DNA of 64,000 nucleotides from DAIDKA01 sp036498905 (GCA_036498905.1 DASYER010000077.1:38793-102792); one strand, 5' to 3'; positions 18,743-28,735 are shown, counted from the stretch's first letter. Made by a program: numbers and translations. Notes: generated by a model from the letters alone, not told the origin.

Positions 18743-18771
18743 TTGCGACTGCAATATCAGGAATTTATTTT
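18743..18771 (+). promoter_or_regulatory. Candidate sigma-70 promoter
   Basis: TTGCGA and TATTTT are separated by 17 bases, in a locally AT-rich patch of otherwise GC-rich DNA, about 140 bases upstream of the unknown gene at 18910. This is a sequence match only. Confidence 0.3.
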
Positions 18772-18909
18772 GCCGCAGCGGTGTTTTGCTACTATCGCTC
18801 TGCCGTATGGTGGATTCGCGAAGCTTAGCGTGAACTGAGCCTGCGGCGGGGAAGATCTAACTACAATTTTGTCCACCTCGGGGCATCGCTTCCGACAGTG
18901 AGGACAACC

Positions 18910-19512
18910 ATGGCACGCGGCTTTCACCTCGACCGGCTCATGAGTGCATCCCACTCCTATGTCGCGCGCACCGCGCGCGACGACAGCAACGATCAAAGCA
19001 TCGTCGCGATGCGCCTGATGCAGCATCCGGCTACCTACGCCGAGTGGGAAGCCGGGCACTCGCGACTGATGCAGATGGTCTGCCAGCCGCCGCGTCTGCG
19101 TGCCCAGATCGTACGGATGCGTGTGACCACCCTGCGTCTCATCCACCGGCGCGCGGTATTCGAGTACCTGCGTGACCGGCGCATCACCGGTGCGCAGCGC
19201 CATCGCTATATTGAAATGTTCTATGGCCCGCGCGATTACGCCACCTCGCTGATCATCGAGCACGGGCACTACACGCGCAGTGCGGTGAGCGCCTCGTGCT
19301 CACGGTACATCGGCACTTCGGTGCTGCGCGATCCCACCTTCGATGCACCGCTGGCGGAATATGAGCAGTGGTATGGGGAGTATTTCCGCCTGTTCTGCGA
19401 CCTGCAGCTGGCCACCGACCAGGACGCGAGCTTGCTGTGCGAGAAGGCGCTGCTGCCGATCCTCAAGGCGCGCTGTGACGAGGCGCGCGAGCGGCTGATC
19501 CGGCAGCGTTAA
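18910..19512 (+). CDS. Hypothetical protein, 200 residues
   Basis: The start at 18910 (MARGFHLDRL) has GAGGACAACC just upstream. No signal peptide or membrane segment. The protein is rich in Arg, Tyr, His and Met, with predicted helices throughout (MRVTTLRLIHRRAVFEYLRD, YEQWYGEYFRLFCDLQLA) and four Cys. It appears to be an all-helical cytosolic protein. I do not recognise a family. It converges on gshA with 12 bases between stops. Confidence 0.7.
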   Translation: MARGFHLDRLMSASHSYVARTARDDSNDQSIVAMRLMQHPATYAEWEAGHSRLMQMVCQPPRLRAQIVRMRVTTLRLIHRRAVFEYLRDRRITGAQRHRYIEMFYGPRDYATSLIIEHGHYTRSAVSASCSRYIGTSVLRDPTFDAPLAEYEQWYGEYFRLFCDLQLATDQDASLLCEKALLPILKARCDEARERLIRQR

Positions 19513-19524
19513 CGGCCGGGTACG

Positions 19525-21117
19525 CTAACTCGGCAGGTCCGAGAAGTAATTCGCCAGGTAGGCCTCGAAGGAAATGCGGTCCTTGGCCTCGATATCGCGC
19601 TGCTTGCGCAGCGATTCTTCGGCCTCGGCCGACAGTTCTGTGAGTCGCTGCGGGTTCGGGGTGTGCAGGTCGCGGAAGTAGGCCTTGTGCATGGTCGACA
19701 TGCGCAGTGCGAGCTCGACGAAGGACTCCCCGGTCGAGCGCAGCTCGGCAAGCAGCCGCGCCGAAGGGGTCAGCTGCACCTCGGCGAGTTTCGCGGTCTG
19801 CGCCGCCAGCGCGGCGGTGTACGGCTTAGCCGGATCATTCAGATCGAGCACCTCGCAGATCCCCGTCATCGAATCGAGCAATTCCTCGGCCCACTCCTGC
19901 ATGGGCACGCTGCGCCCCTCCCGCATTAGAGTCAGCCCCGGTTCGCGGCCACGGCGCGCCACCGTCACGTGGTTCTCATCCAGCAACCCCTGCTCGCTTT
20001 CGCTGATGGGCGGACTTTCCTTCAACACGCACAGGGCCAGGAACGCCTCAAGGAAGCGCATCTTGTTCTGGTTCACGCCCACCGGATCAAACGCGCTCAC
20101 GTCCAGCGCCCGCACTTCCACATATTCGACGCCCGCGCGCAGCAGGGCACGCGTGGGCCGTTCACCGGATGATGCCACCCGCTTCGGGCGAATGAAGCTG
20201 TAGTACTCGTTCTCGATCTGCAGGATGTTCGCGTTCAGCTGGCGGTATTCGCCGTTCACCTTCACACCCAGCGCCTCGTAAGCCGGATTCGTCGTGCTGA
20301 TCGCGCGACTCAGGTCGGCTACATATTCCTCGAGACTGTTGACCGAAACCGCAAGTCCGGCCTGGTTGCGGTTGCGGTAGCCGATGTCGCTCATGCGCAG
20401 CGAGGTCGCATACGGCTCATACAATGTGTCGCGCGTGAGTTCCGGCAGGACGATGTCGCGGCCGGCGACGAATGAGCGGCTCAGCACCGGTGAGACACCG
20501 AACAGGTACAGCACGATCCAGCCGTAGCGCCGGTAGTTGCGCAACAGCTCGAAGTAGCTGGCGGAGATGAACGACTGGCCGGTCTCATGCGAGGCGCGCA
20601 GCTGCGGGTAGGCCTCCCAGAAGCGCGCCGGAAATGAGTAGTTGAAGTGCACGCCGGAAATCGCCTGCATCATCCGCCCGTAGCGCAGTCCGAGACCGCG
20701 CCGATAGATGCTCTTCATCTGCGCCACATTCGACTTGCCGTAGTCGGCGATCGGGATGCTGGCGTCGGACTCGATGACACCGGGCATGCTGGTCGCCCAC
20801 AGCAGCTCATCCCCCATGTGGGCATAGATGAACTGATGCAGATCGAGCAGGTACTGCAGCAGCTCCCAGGTCTGCGCGAACGGCGGGGTAACCAGTTCGA
20901 TCAGCGACTCGGAGAAGTCGGTGGTGAGATGCTCGTTGGTCAGCGCCGAACCCAGCGCCCGCGGGTGGGGGGTCTGCGCCAGCGCGCCATCGGGCCGCAC
21001 CCGCAGGGACTCCTTTTCGGTCCCCTTCAGCCCGCCTTGCAATACCTCGGGCTCGCCGCAATTAATGAGGGCGGACAGGCGGCGCTCGAAGACTCGATCA
21101 ATGCGGTTTCGGGTCAC
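19525..21117 (-). CDS. gshA: Glutamate-cysteine ligase (E. coli GshA type)
   Basis: 530 residues, close to E. coli GshA (518). It joins L-Glu and L-Cys with ATP, the first and controlling step of glutathione synthesis. Family landmarks: LINCGEPEVLQGGLKGTEKE at the N-terminus (metal/Glu site), LTNEHLTTDFSESLIELVTPP, the active-site stretch ISGVHFNYSFP and the YVEVRALDVSAFDP segment. Its start lies about 100 bases from the divergent thiolase start, so the two probably share a regulatory region. Confidence 0.95.
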   Translation of the reverse strand: MTRNRIDRVFERRLSALINCGEPEVLQGGLKGTEKESLRVRPDGALAQTPHPRALGSALTNEHLTTDFSESLIELVTPPFAQTWELLQYLLDLHQFIYAHMGDELLWATSMPGVIESDASIPIADYGKSNVAQMKSIYRRGLGLRYGRMMQAISGVHFNYSFPARFWEAYPQLRASHETGQSFISASYFELLRNYRRYGWIVLYLFGVSPVLSRSFVAGRDIVLPELTRDTLYEPYATSLRMSDIGYRNRNQAGLAVSVNSLEEYVADLSRAISTTNPAYEALGVKVNGEYRQLNANILQIENEYYSFIRPKRVASSGERPTRALLRAGVEYVEVRALDVSAFDPVGVNQNKMRFLEAFLALCVLKESPPISESEQGLLDENHVTVARRGREPGLTLMREGRSVPMQEWAEELLDSMTGICEVLDLNDPAKPYTAALAAQTAKLAEVQLTPSARLLAELRSTGESFVELALRMSTMHKAYFRDLHTPNPQRLTELSAEAEESLRKQRDIEAKDRISFEAYLANYFSDLPS

Positions 21118-21215
21118 AATGGCTGCCGGGTTGGGCGGTGGAGCGCGGCATCTTGCCCCGGTTTAGTGCCAATCTCAAACCCGACGTGGCATTCTTGCGT
21201 CATAACGGAGGCCAT

Positions 21216-22508
21216 ATGCTCGTAGGCTCGCAGGTTCGACGCGTCGCGATCATCGGGGGGGTTCGCATCCCCTTCGCCCGCGCCTATGGCGCATATGCCG
21301 CGGCCGGTAACCAGGACATGCTGACGCAGACCCTGCGGGCTGTCGTCGACCGTTACAAGCTCACCGGCGAGCACTTGGGCGATGTCATCGCCGGCGCGGT
21401 AATCAAGCATTCCCGGGACTACAACCTGGTGCGCGAAAGCGTGCTGTCCTCGGGCCTGGCGCCCTCCACCCCGGGCCTCGACATCCAGCGCGCCTGCGGC
21501 ACCAGCCTCGAAGCGGCCATCCTCGTCGGCAACAAAATCGCCCTGGGACAGATGGATGCCGGCATTGCCGGCGGGGTCGATTCGATCAGCGATCCGCCGA
21601 TTGTTTATCCGCGCGCCTACCAGCAGCTGCTGTTGCGCAGCTACATGGGCCGCTCGGCCATGGCCCGCATCAAACCCTTCTTCGGCCTGCGCCCGCGCCA
21701 CTTCAAACCGGTAATGCTGGGTGTCGTGGAACCGCGCACCGGTCTGAGCATGGGTCAGAGCATGGAGCTGACGGCGCAGAAATGGCATATCACTCGTGCC
21801 GCGCAGGACGAGCTGGCCTATGAGAGTCATCGCAAGGCGGCGGCGGCCTGGAAGGAAGGATTCTACGAGGATCTGGTGGTGCCCTTCCGCGGGCTGGCGG
21901 CCGACAACAATATGCGTGCGGATACCAGTCCGGAAAAGCTGGCCAAGCTGCGCCCCGTGTTTGATCTGAGCTCCGCCGGCACGCTCACCGCCGGCAACAG
22001 TACCCCTTTGACCGACGGCGCCAGCGCCGTACTGCTGGCTTCCGAAGACTGGGCGCGTCAGCATGGTCTGCCGGTGCTCGCGTACCTGTCGTATGGCAAG
22101 GCGTGGGCGGTTGATTTCGTCAGTGGCGCCGAGGGCCTGCTGATGGCACCCGCCTATGCCGTCGCCGCCATGCTGAAAGATGCGGGCCTGGGGCTGGGTG
22201 ACTTCGACTACTACGAGCTGCACGAGGCCTTCGCGGCCCAGGTGCTGGCGACCCTGGCCGCCTGGGAGTCCGACGAATACTGCCGCACCGCACTCAAACT
22301 TCCGCAGGCCCTGGGCAGCATCAATCGGGCACGTTTGAACGTAAAAGGCGGCAGCGTCGCCCTCGGACATCCATTCGCGGCAACCGGGACGCGCATCGTT
22401 GCGAGTCTTGCCAAAATATTGGCGGCAGATCACAGCGCCAAGCGCGGTTTGATATCAGTGTGTACGGCAGGTGGTATGGGAGTCACCGCAATTCTCGAGC
22501 GCGCGTAA
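21216..22508 (+). CDS. Acetyl-CoA C-acyltransferase (thiolase, FadI-like)
   Basis: 430 residues from the ATG at 21216, chosen because GGAGG lies six bases upstream. It cleaves 3-ketoacyl-CoA to acetyl-CoA or runs the reverse condensation. Catalytic Cys in DIQRACGTSLEAA, His in YYELHEAFAAQ and GGSVALGHPFAATG, and second Cys in SVCTAGGMGVTAI are all present. The insert between residues ~130 and 170 resembles FadI or lipid-degradation thiolases rather than AtoB. No fadJ neighbour, so beta-oxidation versus another CoA pathway is open. Confidence 0.9.
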   Translation: MLVGSQVRRVAIIGGVRIPFARAYGAYAAAGNQDMLTQTLRAVVDRYKLTGEHLGDVIAGAVIKHSRDYNLVRESVLSSGLAPSTPGLDIQRACGTSLEAAILVGNKIALGQMDAGIAGGVDSISDPPIVYPRAYQQLLLRSYMGRSAMARIKPFFGLRPRHFKPVMLGVVEPRTGLSMGQSMELTAQKWHITRAAQDELAYESHRKAAAAWKEGFYEDLVVPFRGLAADNNMRADTSPEKLAKLRPVFDLSSAGTLTAGNSTPLTDGASAVLLASEDWARQHGLPVLAYLSYGKAWAVDFVSGAEGLLMAPAYAVAAMLKDAGLGLGDFDYYELHEAFAAQVLATLAAWESDEYCRTALKLPQALGSINRARLNVKGGSVALGHPFAATGTRIVASLAKILAADHSAKRGLISVCTAGGMGVTAILERA

Positions 22509-22551
22509 GATATGATGCGAACCTGCTCCCTGGGGGCCGCACGACTCACCG

Positions 22552-24081
22552 ATGGCATCTGAACAAGAACTGCGTCAAAAATATCGCGACGCCCTGGCGC
22601 AGCTGGAGGCGCACGAAACCCAATCCGGCCAGCTCGAAGGCGTCCTGAAACTGCTGATCGGGCGACTGTGCCTCGCCGGCCGCGGGCGCGACGCCCGGCT
22701 CGATGAAGAGCTGCGCAAGATCGGGACTTTCACCCGAAATCGTCTCGAGATCGCCCAGATCAATGCGGCCCTGGAGCCGCTGACCCGGGCGGTCGCGGCG
22801 CTGGATCAGATCAGTTCGGAGACGGTCAACATGCTGCGGGGGCCGGATTCGCCGGCGGGCGATACGACCGGCAATCGACCAGGGCCGGCCGCGCCGGCCC
22901 CGGTGCCGAAGGGCGCGGTGCCGCTGTCGACGACCCAGACCCAGCGGGCGCTGCATTCGACCACCCAGACCCACAAGATTCCCCCCGCGATGCCGGCCCC
23001 GGTGCGGCCGGGCGCGCCGGCCGCAGGCCCTACCGAGCCGGCGACACGCATCCACACGGCGCTCGCCCAGATGCTCGAACGGCTCTCGGCGCTGCCGGAA
23101 CTGCGTCCGGCGATCAGTGCCCTGCATGACCGCACCTTCGATGACCTGTCTTCGGATGAACTCGCCGAACGGCTCGAACGGGTCACCAACCTGATCGGCG
23201 AGCAGCGCACCTCGCTGCTGCGCGAAAAGCGCGATATCGAGGACATGCTGGTACAGATCGATTCGCGCCTCGAAGCGATCTCCGCATTCTTCTCCTTCGA
23301 GGAGCAGGATCGCAGCGACACCCGCGAGAGCAGCACCAAGCTGAACATGCTGGTCATGGGCGAGGTCAACGAGATCTCCAGCGACATGACGCAGGCCGGC
23401 ACGCTGCACGAGCTGCGCGGCCGGGTCGGAAATCGCCTCGTGGCCATCAACACCCACCTGGAGGACTTCCGCAATCGCGAGGAGGAGCGCCTGAGCGCAC
23501 AGGTGGACCGCACCATGAGCCTGCGCGCCCGTGTCGAGGAGCTGGAGCGCGAAAGCCGCGTCCTGCAGAACAGCCTGCAGGAGGAGCAGCGCGCCGCCAT
23601 GATCGATGCGCTCACCGGAATACCGAATCGCGCCGCCTACGATGACCGCATGTCCCATGAGTTCGCACGCTGGCAGCGGCACGGCGGCACCATCACGATC
23701 GCCGCATGGGACGTGGACAACTTCAAGAGCATCAACGACGAGTTCGGCCACATGGCCGGTGACAAGGTCCTGCGCATCCTCGGCCAGCACATGGCGCGCA
23801 GCGTCCGCGGCACGGACTTCCTGGCGCGCTACGGCGGGGAGGAGTTCCTGATGATCATGGTCGGTATGGACGCCGAGCAGGCGCTGAAGGCCTGCAACAA
23901 GATCCGCGCGGGGATCCAGGCCATCGCCTTCCATTTCCGTGACCGGCCCGTCACGGTGACGGCCTCCTGCGGGATTACGACCTTCCGCATGGGAGATGTG
24001 CCGGAAATGGCCTTTGAACGGGCCGACGGTGCGCTGTACGAGGCCAAGGACGGCGGGCGCAATCGCTGCGTGGTGCGCTGA
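22552..24081 (+). CDS. Diguanylate cyclase with N-terminal coiled-coil regulatory region
   Basis: 509 residues. The C-terminal ~165 residues are a GGDEF domain with active-site GGEEF (ARYGGEEFLMIM), the DALTGIPNRAAYDD entry motif and the metal/GTP residues of WDVDNFKSINDEFGH, so it should make cyclic-di-GMP. The N-terminal ~330 residues are charged helices and coiled coil with a Pro/Ala/Thr-rich linker at ~100-165, and no membrane segment. No RxxD inhibitory site was noted immediately before GGEEF. The gene starts 43 bases after the thiolase stop. Confidence 0.92.
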   Translation: MASEQELRQKYRDALAQLEAHETQSGQLEGVLKLLIGRLCLAGRGRDARLDEELRKIGTFTRNRLEIAQINAALEPLTRAVAALDQISSETVNMLRGPDSPAGDTTGNRPGPAAPAPVPKGAVPLSTTQTQRALHSTTQTHKIPPAMPAPVRPGAPAAGPTEPATRIHTALAQMLERLSALPELRPAISALHDRTFDDLSSDELAERLERVTNLIGEQRTSLLREKRDIEDMLVQIDSRLEAISAFFSFEEQDRSDTRESSTKLNMLVMGEVNEISSDMTQAGTLHELRGRVGNRLVAINTHLEDFRNREEERLSAQVDRTMSLRARVEELERESRVLQNSLQEEQRAAMIDALTGIPNRAAYDDRMSHEFARWQRHGGTITIAAWDVDNFKSINDEFGHMAGDKVLRILGQHMARSVRGTDFLARYGGEEFLMIMVGMDAEQALKACNKIRAGIQAIAFHFRDRPVTVTASCGITTFRMGDVPEMAFERADGALYEAKDGGRNRCVVR

Positions 24082-24127
24082 GGGGACTGCGGCGGTATCC
24101 TTGGCGGCCTGGCTGAGGAGTATCCCA

Positions 24128-24808
24128 ATGAGCGAATTCACGACCCTCATGGCCCGCGACGGCCACGAATTCAATGCCTGGTTGGCGGCGCCGGCCGGCA
24201 AGCCGCGCGGGGCGGTCGTCGTCATCCAGGAAATCTTCGGCGTCAATGCCCACATCCGCGCGGTCACGGACAGTTTCGCCGCCGAGGGCTACGTGGCTAT
24301 CGCGCCCGCGCTGTTCGATCGGGTGCGCAAGGGCATCGAGCTGGGCTACAACGCCGATACCATGAAGGAGGGCTTCGGCTACGTGCAGCAGCTGCAGCCG
24401 GAGAAGACCCTGCTGGACCTGGCGGCCTGCATTGCCGTGGTCAAGCACGCCGGACGAGTGGGCGTCATGGGCTTCTGCTGGGGCGGCAAGATGGCCTACC
24501 TTTGCGCCTGTGAACTGCCCGTCGCCTGTGGCGTTGCCTATTACGGCGGCGGGATCGCGAAGGAGCTGGCGCGCACACCCAAGTGCCCGATGCTGTACCA
24601 CTTCGGCGGCAAGGACACCCACATCCCGGCAAGCGACGTCGAGCAGATCCGGACCGCCGATCCCCGCGGCACCGTTTACATCTACCCCGAGGCGGATCAC
24701 GGTTTCAACTGCGACATGCGCGGCAGCTTCAATGCCGAAGCCTCGCAGCTGGCGCGCCAGCGCACCCTGGCTTTCCTCGCGCAGCACCTGCGCGGCGAAG
24801 CCCAGTAG
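24128..24808 (+). CDS. Dienelactone hydrolase family protein
   Basis: 226 residues from the ATG at 24128, preceded by GAGGAG with suitable spacing. Dienelactone-hydrolase features: QEIFGVN near residue 35, the Cys nucleophile in GFCWGGKMAY, Asp in GGKDTHIP, and His in EADHGFNCD. The Cys-Asp-His triad is complete. The physiological substrate in non-catabolic members is usually unknown, and no chloroaromatic pathway lies nearby. Confidence 0.88.
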   Translation: MSEFTTLMARDGHEFNAWLAAPAGKPRGAVVVIQEIFGVNAHIRAVTDSFAAEGYVAIAPALFDRVRKGIELGYNADTMKEGFGYVQQLQPEKTLLDLAACIAVVKHAGRVGVMGFCWGGKMAYLCACELPVACGVAYYGGGIAKELARTPKCPMLYHFGGKDTHIPASDVEQIRTADPRGTVYIYPEADHGFNCDMRGSFNAEASQLARQRTLAFLAQHLRGEAQ

Positions 24809-24827
24809 CCGCGCACCCAGGCATCCC

Positions 24828-25898
24828 TTGCGCTACATCAGTTCACCGGACTTCAGGCAGGATGCCGAGCGCATCGGCATCCTGCTGGTCAATACCGGCA
24901 CGCCCGACAGCCTCGAGCTGCGCGACATCCGCCGCTACCTGGGCAAGTTCCTGAGCGATCCGCGGGTCATCGAACTGCCGCGCTGGCTGTGGCTGCCGAT
25001 CCTGCACGGCTACCTGCTGCGTACCCGCCCGCGCCGTTCGCAGTCCAAGTACCGCAGGATCTGGACGGATCAGGGGTCCCCGCTGCTGAGCCTGTCGCGC
25101 GAACTGCGCGGCCAGCTCGCCAGCGCCCTCGCGCAGCGGGCGCTGGCGCCATTCTCGGTGGAGCTGGGCATGCTGTATTCGACACCCAGTGTCTCCGCGG
25201 GGCTCTTGAAGCTGCAGCAGGCCGGGGCACAGCGCATCCTGATTCTGCCGCTATTCCCCCAGTACAGCGGCGCGGCCACCGGGGCGGTGTATGACCAGGT
25301 CACGCAGGAGCTCGCGCGCTGGCGCTGGTTGCCGGAGCTGCGCTTCGTCGCCGACTACCATGACCATCCGGGCTTCACCGCGGCGCTGCGCGAGTCGATT
25401 CTGGCGCACTGGCAGCAGCACGGGCGCACGGGTCATCTGCTGATGTCCTTTCACGGCATCCCCGAGGCCTACTTCGACAAGGGCGATCCGTATTTCTTCA
25501 AATGCCACCGCACCGCGCGCCTGCTCGCCGATGAACTGCTGCTGAAGGAGGGCGAATGGAGCGTGAGTTTCCAGTCACGGCTCGGACCCTCCAAGTGGCT
25601 GCAACCGTATACGTTCGAGCAGATGACGCACCTGCCGGCCCGCGGCGTGGACGATGTCACGGTGGTGTGCCCGGGATTTGCCGTCGACTGCCTCGAGACC
25701 CTCGAGGAGATCGCGATGGAGAATCGCCAGCGCTTCCTGCAGTCGGGTGGGCGCAAGTTCGAGTATGTGCCGGCGCTGAACGCCAGCGCCGGACAGGTGC
25801 GCTTCTTGGCCGATCTGATCGGCCAGCATGTGCAAGGCTGGGTTGATGCCGGATTGGATGTGAGACCCGCGCGCAAGCCGCGCGGCGCTCCGGCCTGA
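24828..25898 (+). CDS. hemH: Ferrochelatase
   Basis: 356 residues from a TTG at 24828; no ATG or GTG lies at a better position, and no strong ribosome binding site is visible. HemH inserts Fe2+ into protoporphyrin IX, the last step of haem synthesis. Motifs: GILLVNTGTP, YRRIWTDQGSPLL, LPLFPQYSGAATGAV, the catalytic His in SFHGIPEAYFDKGDPY, SFQSRLGPSKWLQPYT, and the Glu-rich DCLETLEEI. It lies 19 bases after the dienelactone hydrolase and is likely co-transcribed. Confident function, uncertain start. Confidence 0.93.
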   Translation: MRYISSPDFRQDAERIGILLVNTGTPDSLELRDIRRYLGKFLSDPRVIELPRWLWLPILHGYLLRTRPRRSQSKYRRIWTDQGSPLLSLSRELRGQLASALAQRALAPFSVELGMLYSTPSVSAGLLKLQQAGAQRILILPLFPQYSGAATGAVYDQVTQELARWRWLPELRFVADYHDHPGFTAALRESILAHWQQHGRTGHLLMSFHGIPEAYFDKGDPYFFKCHRTARLLADELLLKEGEWSVSFQSRLGPSKWLQPYTFEQMTHLPARGVDDVTVVCPGFAVDCLETLEEIAMENRQRFLQSGGRKFEYVPALNASAGQVRFLADLIGQHVQGWVDAGLDVRPARKPRGAPA

Positions 25899-25921
25899 CC
25901 CAAGATCACGCTTAGGCCTTC

Positions 25922-26638
25922 ATGCCGGGACGATTTCACGAGCTCAGCATCACCACCGCAGACATCCGCGCTTCGCTGGATTTCTATGAAGGCCTGGGGT
26001 TCTGGCAGGCGCCCACGGGGGATGCCTGGCCCCATCCCTACGCGGTGGTCACCGATGGACGGGCGGTGCTGGGACTGCATGAGACGCCGGACTTCTCGGC
26101 CCTCACGTTCATCCATGCAGACCTGACGGCCGTCGCCGAGTCCCTCAGCGCCGCAGGCGTCGAACTGTCGCTGCGTCACACCGCTCCGGAGCTGTTCAAC
26201 CGGATCGAGTTCAGCGACCCGGCCGGCCAGAAGATCCGCATGCTGGCGGCACGGACGTTCTCCCCGGCCGATCCTGAATCCCGGGGGGGTTCGGCCTGCG
26301 GCTACTTTGGCCACTACGGCATGCCCGCGCGCGCTCCCGACGCCGTCGCGGCCTTCTGGGAGCCCTTGGGCTTCGTGGCCATGCCGCCGGAATCGGATCC
26401 CTACGAGCATCTCAGTCTGACCAGCGATGGCATCGACCTGGCGCTGCATTCGCCGCAACTGCTGCCGGCACCGGCGCTGGTGTTCTGCGAGGAAGCGATG
26501 CACGGCAGGATCGATCAGCTGCGCGCATCAGGCCGGCGGCTCGATGGCGAACTGCCGCGAGCGCTGGCGCCGGATGGCGCGGCAATGCTCGAGGCGCCCG
26601 AAGGCACGCTGCTGCTGTTGCTGACGGGGACACTTTAA
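25922..26638 (+). CDS. VOC (glyoxalase-fold) family protein, two modules
   Basis: 238 residues, two VOC half-domains: ~5-120 (HELSITTADIRASLDFYEGLGF) and ~125-235 (GYFGHYGMPARAPDAVAAFWEPLGF). The family covers metal-dependent isomerases, dioxygenases and ligand-binding proteins. Substrate not predictable. Its stop codon is immediately followed by the ATG of the S46 peptidase, so translation is probably coupled. Confidence 0.8.
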   Translation: MPGRFHELSITTADIRASLDFYEGLGFWQAPTGDAWPHPYAVVTDGRAVLGLHETPDFSALTFIHADLTAVAESLSAAGVELSLRHTAPELFNRIEFSDPAGQKIRMLAARTFSPADPESRGGSACGYFGHYGMPARAPDAVAAFWEPLGFVAMPPESDPYEHLSLTSDGIDLALHSPQLLPAPALVFCEEAMHGRIDQLRASGRRLDGELPRALAPDGAAMLEAPEGTLLLLLTGTL

Positions 26639-28735
26639 ATGTTGCGCGCCTGCCTGATCGCCGGGCTGCTCGCGGGCGCCGCCCTCGGTGCGGGCGAATG
26701 CGTGGCCGATGAGGGCATGTGGCCGCTGCAGTTGCTGCCGAGCGCCGCGCTGCGCGAGAAGTACGGCGTGGATCTGTCGCCGCAGTGGCTTGACCGGGTG
26801 CGCGCGGCCAGCGTGCGCCTCGCCAGTTGCAGCGCAGCCTTCGTGTCGGCGGATGGCCTGGTGCTCACGAATGAGCACTGCGTGCGCAACTGCCTCGCCG
26901 AACATTCCTCGCGGCGCCACAACCTGGTCGCCGAGGGCTTTCTCGCGCCCGCACGCGAGCGCGAGCTGCCGTGCAGTGCGCAGGTCGCCGATGTATTGCT
27001 GGATACGCAGGATGTGACGGCGATCCTGGAGGCCGCGACGCGCAATCTCGACGCGCGCGCGGCCAATATCGCCCGCAAGAAAACCAGCACACGCCTGGAG
27101 GAGGCCTGCGAGGAGCAGTCGCTCATCACCGATCCGCAGGCACGGATCCGCTGCGAGACGGTCGCGCTCTATGCCGGGGGTAAATACTTCCTGTACCGTT
27201 ACCAGCGCCATACGGATCTGCGCCTGGTGTTCGCGCCGGAGCTGGCCGTCGCCGGCTTCGGTGGGGATCCGGACAACTTCCAGTACCCGCGCTGGGACCT
27301 GGACGTGGCGCTGCTGCGGGCCTATGACGCCAATGGCACTCCTGCGCACACCCCGGAATTCCTGCACGTGGATTTCAAGGGCCCGAAGGCCGGCGTGCCG
27401 GTATTCGTCGTCGGCAATCCCGGCGCCACCGATCGGGCGCTCACCGTCGCGCAGTTACTGGAGCTGCGCGATGTCGAGCTGCCCCATGCGATCCTGCGCG
27501 ACTCCGAACTGCGCGGCCGCCTGATCGAATTCGGACGCCTGCAGCCGGTGAACGCCAGCATCGCGCAGATGCCGCTGACGGCGCTGGAGAACGTGCTCAA
27601 GGTACGGCGCCGCGAACTCGACGCCCTGCACGAGACTGAAACCATCGATCGCCTGCGGCGCGCGGAGAGCGAGCAGCGTGCGCGCTTCGCCGCCCGCGCC
27701 GGCGCGACCCAGGAAAGCGAGGATCCCTGGCAGCAGGTCGCCCGTGCCCAGCAGCGCAAGCGCGTCCTGTCCCTGCCGTACCTGTATGTCGAAGGCAGCG
27801 GCGGTTTCGACTCACTGCTGTACAGCTATGCGCGCACGTTGGTGCGCGCGGCCGCGGAGCGGCCCAAGGCGAACGATGAACGGCTGCGCGAATACACCGA
27901 CGCCGCGCTGCCGCGACTCGAGCAGCTGCTGCGCGCGGACGTACCGATGTACGCAGATCTGGAGCAGCTGACGCTGTCCTTCTCGCTGGAACGGATGCGT
28001 GAGTTCCTCGGCCCGGACTATCCGCTGGTGCACACGCTTCTGGCCCGGGACTCTCCCGACACCCTGGCGGCAAACCTGGTGCGCAAGACCCATCTGGCCG
28101 ATCCGCAGTATCGCCTGCAGCTGTGGAACGGCGGCGCGGCGGCCGTGGATGCCTCACACGATCCGATGATCGAACTGGCGCGCCGCGTCGATCCGGACGC
28201 GCGCGCCCTGCGCGCACGCTATGAGGATGAAGTCGAAGCACCGATGCGACTGGCCTCCGAGGCACTCGCCCGCGCGCGCTTCGCCGCCGCAGGCGCCACC
28301 GACTACCCGGATGCCAATTTCACGCTGCGCCTGAATGCCGGCACGGTGCAGGGATGGAGCGAAGATGGCGCGCTCGTCGCCCCGTTCACGCAGCTGGGCG
28401 GTCTGTTTTCGCGCGCCGGTGATTTCGCGCCCTTTGCGCTGCCGAAGCGTTGGCTGGAGGCGCAGCACAAACTGAAATCCGATACACCGCTGAACCTGAG
28501 CACCAGCAATGACATCGTCGGCGGCAATTCCGGCAGCCCCGTGCTCGATGCCGCGGGCAATATCGTGGGCGTGATCTTTGACGGCAACATCCACTCCATC
28601 GCCGGCATCTTCTGGTACGACCCGACCAACAATCGCGCGGTGGCCGTCGATTCGGCGGCGCTGCTCGAAGCGCTGCGCGTTGTATACCCGGCACGCGCCC
28701 TGCTCAAGGAGCTCGGCGCTCCACCCGAGAATTAG
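26639..28735 (+). CDS. S46-family dipeptidyl-peptidase (DPP7/DPP11-like), periplasmic
   Basis: 698 residues with a signal peptide ending near AGEC. Catalytic triad of a trypsin-like fold with an inserted helical domain: His in LVLTNEHC (~80), Asp in YPRWDLDVALLR (~220), Ser in GGNSGSPVLD (~631). S46 enzymes remove dipeptides from the N-termini of oligopeptides and support growth on peptides in gut and environmental bacteria. The residue just before FDGN differs between Asp/Glu-specific DPP11 and hydrophobic-specific DPP7; here it is Ile in GVIFDGN, so I do not assign specificity. Confidence 0.92.
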   Translation: MLRACLIAGLLAGAALGAGECVADEGMWPLQLLPSAALREKYGVDLSPQWLDRVRAASVRLASCSAAFVSADGLVLTNEHCVRNCLAEHSSRRHNLVAEGFLAPARERELPCSAQVADVLLDTQDVTAILEAATRNLDARAANIARKKTSTRLEEACEEQSLITDPQARIRCETVALYAGGKYFLYRYQRHTDLRLVFAPELAVAGFGGDPDNFQYPRWDLDVALLRAYDANGTPAHTPEFLHVDFKGPKAGVPVFVVGNPGATDRALTVAQLLELRDVELPHAILRDSELRGRLIEFGRLQPVNASIAQMPLTALENVLKVRRRELDALHETETIDRLRRAESEQRARFAARAGATQESEDPWQQVARAQQRKRVLSLPYLYVEGSGGFDSLLYSYARTLVRAAAERPKANDERLREYTDAALPRLEQLLRADVPMYADLEQLTLSFSLERMREFLGPDYPLVHTLLARDSPDTLAANLVRKTHLADPQYRLQLWNGGAAAVDASHDPMIELARRVDPDARALRARYEDEVEAPMRLASEALARARFAAAGATDYPDANFTLRLNAGTVQGWSEDGALVAPFTQLGGLFSRAGDFAPFALPKRWLEAQHKLKSDTPLNLSTSNDIVGGNSGSPVLDAAGNIVGVIFDGNIHSIAGIFWYDPTNNRAVAVDSAALLEALRVVYPARALLKELGAPPEN

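Larger units (their letters stand above)
18399..18909. other. 511-base intergenic region without a convincing gene
   Basis: This gap separates the divergent PII gene and the 200-residue unknown gene. It holds the sigma-54 promoter at 18456-18471 and a possible NtrC-like palindrome at 18533-18553. No open frame here looks like a protein, and no tRNA or obvious RNA fold was found. The GC-rich stretch 18560-18720 is unexplained. Confidence 0.5.

Noticed and set aside
21114..22433. 439-codon minus frame opposite the thiolase
   Set aside because: The thiolase has all catalytic motifs and a ribosome binding site; the antisense frame has none.
22546..24267. 573-codon minus frame opposite the diguanylate cyclase
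   Set aside because: His/Arg/Gln-rich shadow of the coiled-coil and GGDEF gene; no motifs.
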